64,000 nucleotides of DNA from Blautia sp. MSJ-19. Lineage in GTDB: Bacteria; Bacillota; Clostridia; Lachnospirales; Lachnospiraceae. The notes below the pieces were generated by a model. The model did no database searches and had not been told where the DNA came from. It worked only from the letters and a program-made list of their open reading frames with translations. Every line of letters begins with the position of its first letter. Within the stretch, counting starts at the first letter, position 1. The stretch spans positions 62,001 to 126,000 of the forward strand of contig NZ_JAHLQA010000039.1 of assembly GCF_018918125.1 (NCBI RefSeq), read 5' to 3'. A program made the position numbers and the translations under genes. Positions 61,446-64,000 of this stretch are shown here, in pieces.

Positions 61446-63026
61446 ATGATTACCTGGAACAACCTGGATACTCTTGAATCATTCAAAGAACTTTCCAATG
61501 TAAAAAAAGTAAACCTTGTAGAAGCCATGACCGGAGAAAACGGTGCAGAGCGTGTAAAGAATTACAGCGTACCGATGGCTGCAGGTCTTGCATATAACTA
61601 TGCTGCAAAGCAGGTAGATGATGAAGTGCTGGAAGCTCTTAAGAAACTGGCAAAAGAAGCTCAGCTTACTGAGAAATATGCAGCACTCTATAATGGAGAA
61701 GTGATCAACACAGGTGAAAAACGTCTTGTTCTTCATCAGCTGACACGTGGACAGCTTGGCGATACTGTTACAGCTGACGGTGTTGACAAACGTGCTTTCT
61801 ATGTAGAACAGCAGCAGAAGATCGCTGATTTTGCAAACAAAGTACATGCAGGTGAGATCACAAACGCAGCAGGAGAGAAATTCACAACTGTTGTTCAGAT
61901 CGGTATCGGCGGAAGCGACCTTGGTCCTCGTGCTATGTATCTTGCTCTTGAAAACTGGGCAAAGAAAAATGATAAATTCAAAATGGAAGCAAAATTCATC
62001 AGCAACGTAGATCCGGACGATGCAGCAGCAGTCCTGAATTCTATCGATGTTGCACATTCCATTTTCGTACTGGTATCCAAATCAGGTACAACCCTTGAAA
62101 CACTGACAAACGAATCCTTCGTAAAAGATGCCCTGAAGAACGCAGGTCTGGATGCTTCCAAGCATATGATCGCCGTTACAAGTGAGACATCTCCTCTTGC
62201 AAAGAGCGATGACTACCTTGCAGCATTCTTCATGGATGATTATATAGGAGGACGTTATTCTTCCACATCTGCAGTTGGTGGTGCTGTATTATCTCTGGCA
62301 TTTGGACCGGAAGTATTTGCAGAATTCCTTGAAGGTGCAGCAGAAGAAGACAAGCTTGCAAAGAATGAAGATGTTATGCAGAACCCGGCTATGCTGGATG
62401 CACTGATCGGTGTATACGAAAGAAATATCCTTGGATATCCAAGCACAGCTGTTCTTCCATATTCACAGGCACTGAGCCGTTTCCCGGCACATTTACAGCA
62501 GCTTGATATGGAATCTAACGGAAAATCTGTAAACCGTTTCGGTGAGCCTGTAAACTATGTAACAGGACCGGTAATCTTCGGTGAGCCAGGAACAAACGGA
62601 CAGCATTCCTTCTATCAGCTCCTTCATCAGGGAACAGACATCGTACCGCTTCAGTTTATCGGATTTAAGAACAACCAGATGGGTACAGATGTAGTGATCC
62701 AGGACAGCACAAGCCAGCAGAAACTTTGTGCAAACGTAGCAGCTCAGATCGTTGCATTTGCATGCGGTAAAGCAGATGACAACCGCAATAAAAATTTCGA
62801 AGGTGGACGTCCGTCCAGCATCATCATTGGTGAGCAGGTAAATCCGGCAAGCCTTGGTGCACTCCTTGCACATTTCGAAAATAAAGTTATGTTCCAGGGA
62901 TTCCTGTGGAATGTAAACAGCTTCGACCAGGAAGGCGTTCAGCTTGGTAAAGTCCTTGCAAAACGTGTTCTTGCACATGAGACAGACGGAGCACTGAAAG
63001 TATTCAGCGACCTTCTGAATATTTAA
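61446..63026 (+). CDS. pgi: Glucose-6-phosphate isomerase
   Basis: A 526-residue glycolytic isomerase interconverting glucose-6-phosphate and fructose-6-phosphate. Two SIS-like domains with IGIGGSDLGPRAMYLAL, the phosphate-binding LVSKSGTTLET, and the catalytic glutamate region NGQHSFYQLLHQG. Codon use is strongly biased, as expected for a highly expressed gene. ATG behind AAGGAGGAATCTTATT. A terminator follows. Confidence 0.96.
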   Translation: MITWNNLDTLESFKELSNVKKVNLVEAMTGENGAERVKNYSVPMAAGLAYNYAAKQVDDEVLEALKKLAKEAQLTEKYAALYNGEVINTGEKRLVLHQLTRGQLGDTVTADGVDKRAFYVEQQQKIADFANKVHAGEITNAAGEKFTTVVQIGIGGSDLGPRAMYLALENWAKKNDKFKMEAKFISNVDPDDAAAVLNSIDVAHSIFVLVSKSGTTLETLTNESFVKDALKNAGLDASKHMIAVTSETSPLAKSDDYLAAFFMDDYIGGRYSSTSAVGGAVLSLAFGPEVFAEFLEGAAEEDKLAKNEDVMQNPAMLDALIGVYERNILGYPSTAVLPYSQALSRFPAHLQQLDMESNGKSVNRFGEPVNYVTGPVIFGEPGTNGQHSFYQLLHQGTDIVPLQFIGFKNNQMGTDVVIQDSTSQQKLCANVAAQIVAFACGKADDNRNKNFEGGRPSSIIIGEQVNPASLGALLAHFENKVMFQGFLWNVNSFDQEGVQLGKVLAKRVLAHETDGALKVFSDLLNI

Positions 63027-63056
63027 TCTGCAAATTAAATTAATTATAAAATAATA

Positions 63057-63107
63057 CAAGCCCTTCATTTACAGATGAGATTCTGCAGGTGAGGGGCTTG
63101 GTTTTTT
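63057..63107 (+). terminator. Rho-independent terminator after pgi
   Basis: CAAGCCCTTCAT pairs with GTGAGGGGCTTG (two wobble pairs), then six Ts. Confidence 0.88.
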
Positions 63108-63247
63108 ATATACCGGGATTTTATTTTTGGAAATTGCTTTTTTGAATGTTTCTTTCTTTTTTAGAAGAAACAAGTTATTATAGAATTATACATATTGAAT
63201 ATATTAAGAGAGAAAAATAATGATAAGATTTATGTGAAAGCGAGGCG

Positions 63248-64000
63248 ATGAGTGTGCTAATGAATACATCGGAATATCTTTCTATTATTGAAAATATCAA
63301 GAGTGAAATCAGGTCTGCACAGTACCGCGCAGCAGTTCATGTGAATGCAGATATGCTGCTTCTTTATTATGACATCGGTTGCGTGATTAATGAACATAAA
63401 TCATGGGGAAATAAGTTTATTGATAATCTTGCCACTGATATTCGGCTTGCTTTTCCAGAGAGTAAGGGATATTCCGTTCGAAATTTGAAGTATATGGCAA
63501 AATTTGCCGAGACTTATCCAGATCGGGAATTTGTGCAGACGGTGTCTGCACAAATTCCATGGTCCCATAATATTGCAATTCTGGAAAAAGTTAAAGATCC
63601 AGAACAGCGTATATGGTATATTGAAAAAACGGCTGAGAATGGGTGGTCCCACAGTGTTCTGATTCATCAAATTGAAAGTGGATTATATCAGCGGCAGGTT
63701 CTGGCAAATAAAGTTACAAATTTTGAACATCGCCTACCATCTCCACAGAGTGAGCTTGCGGTGCAGACTATGAAAGACCCATATGTGTTTGATTTCATTC
63801 CTTTTCGGGAAGATATGCTCGAACGGGATATTGAGCAGGCTCTGGTTCGGGATGTCACAAAGCTTCTCTTAGAGCTTGGAACAGGATTTGCGTTTCTGGG
63901 AAATCAGTATCACTTGAATGTAGGTGGTGAGGATTTTTACATTGATTTGCTGTTCTATAACCTGAATTTGCGCTGTTATGTGGTTATCGAATTGAAAACC
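63248..64000 (+). CDS. YhcG/DUF1016 PD-(D/E)XK nuclease-like protein, 3' partial
   Basis: 251 codons are visible before the window ends. The N-terminal DUF1016 helical domain (YRAAVHVNADMLLLYYDIG, WGNKFIDNLATDIRLAFPE, YSVRNLKYMAKFAE) is followed by the start of a PD-(D/E)XK nuclease core (FYIDLLFYN and VVIELKT), so the catalytic D and ExK are present. These proteins are linked to mobile elements and restriction or recombination functions. The start at 63248 is provisional; ATG at 63260 (MNTSEYL) is an alternative. It continues outside the window. Confidence 0.82.
   Translation, partial: MSVLMNTSEYLSIIENIKSEIRSAQYRAAVHVNADMLLLYYDIGCVINEHKSWGNKFIDNLATDIRLAFPESKGYSVRNLKYMAKFAETYPDREFVQTVSAQIPWSHNIAILEKVKDPEQRIWYIEKTAENGWSHSVLIHQIESGLYQRQVLANKVTNFEHRLPSPQSELAVQTMKDPYVFDFIPFREDMLERDIEQALVRDVTKLLLELGTGFAFLGNQYHLNVGGEDFYIDLLFYNLNLRCYVVIELKT

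Overview
The window looks like chromosome from a low-GC, Gram-positive gut anaerobe of the Lachnospiraceae, most like Blautia. This rests on the parA-parB-DUF4446-serS gene order, the DUF3881 and DegV proteins, TTG and GTG starts behind strong AGGAGG sites, ABC sugar importers without their own ATPase, and perfect B. subtilis-type parS sites. The genus is an inference; I had no database search.

Layout. 1-2004: the end of a threonine aldolase gene and an alpha/beta-hydrolase without its serine. 2134-7410: an ABC-2 exporter (minus strand) facing a divergent NarL-type two-component system. 7411-10064: 2.65 kb without convincing genes, built mainly of three direct repeats of about 648 bp. Each repeat carries one parS or near-parS site and one long hairpin; a fourth parS lies just before parA. 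10065-18121: housekeeping genes (parA, parB, DUF4446, serS, DUF3881, an LTA-synthase-like enzyme, two small proteins, DegV). 18208-19095: an esterase-like gene.

19278-36634 is a large purine and nucleoside salvage island. It holds adenine deaminase, a LacI regulator, a sugar-type ABC importer, two 700-residue ADP-ribosylglycohydrolase-like proteins, a PfkB-like protein with an altered active site, a double-SIS protein, a YjbQ protein, a nucleoside hydrolase, a duplicated deoxyribosyltransferase, purine nucleoside phosphorylase and phosphopentomutase. The likely logic is import of a ribosylated compound, cleavage of its N-glycosidic bond, deamination of the base, and passage of the pentose to ribose-5-phosphate. 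A second set (udp-cdd-deoB, 39265-41758) handles pyrimidine nucleosides. Between the two sets sit a broken Bro-N gene, a Fic gene and tRNA-Arg(CCT), flanked by two overlapping pairs of direct repeats.

42043-44914: a promoter, a cyclic di-GMP-I riboswitch and a terminator ahead of a hybrid histidine kinase with two receivers and a C-terminal PAS domain. 44961-51391: an alpha-galactoside locus (AraC regulator, ABC importer, GH36 alpha-galactosidase). 51687-57262: an unusual apparent operon of metK, a radical SAM enzyme with a CX9CX2C cluster motif, a flavin/PPOX-like protein and an SsuABC-type importer. 57263-59429: decayed or frameshifted accessory genes (a RhuM remnant, an AAA-ATPase/PD-(D/E)XK gene). 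59590-61352: a small secreted protein, an ECF sigma factor and its probable anti-sigma. 61446-63026: pgi. The window ends inside a YhcG/DUF1016 nuclease-like gene.

Strongest candidates for new biology: the parS repeat array beside parAB, the twin-ADP-ribosylglycohydrolase salvage operon, the metK/radical-SAM/SsuABC operon, and the riboswitch-controlled hybrid kinase.
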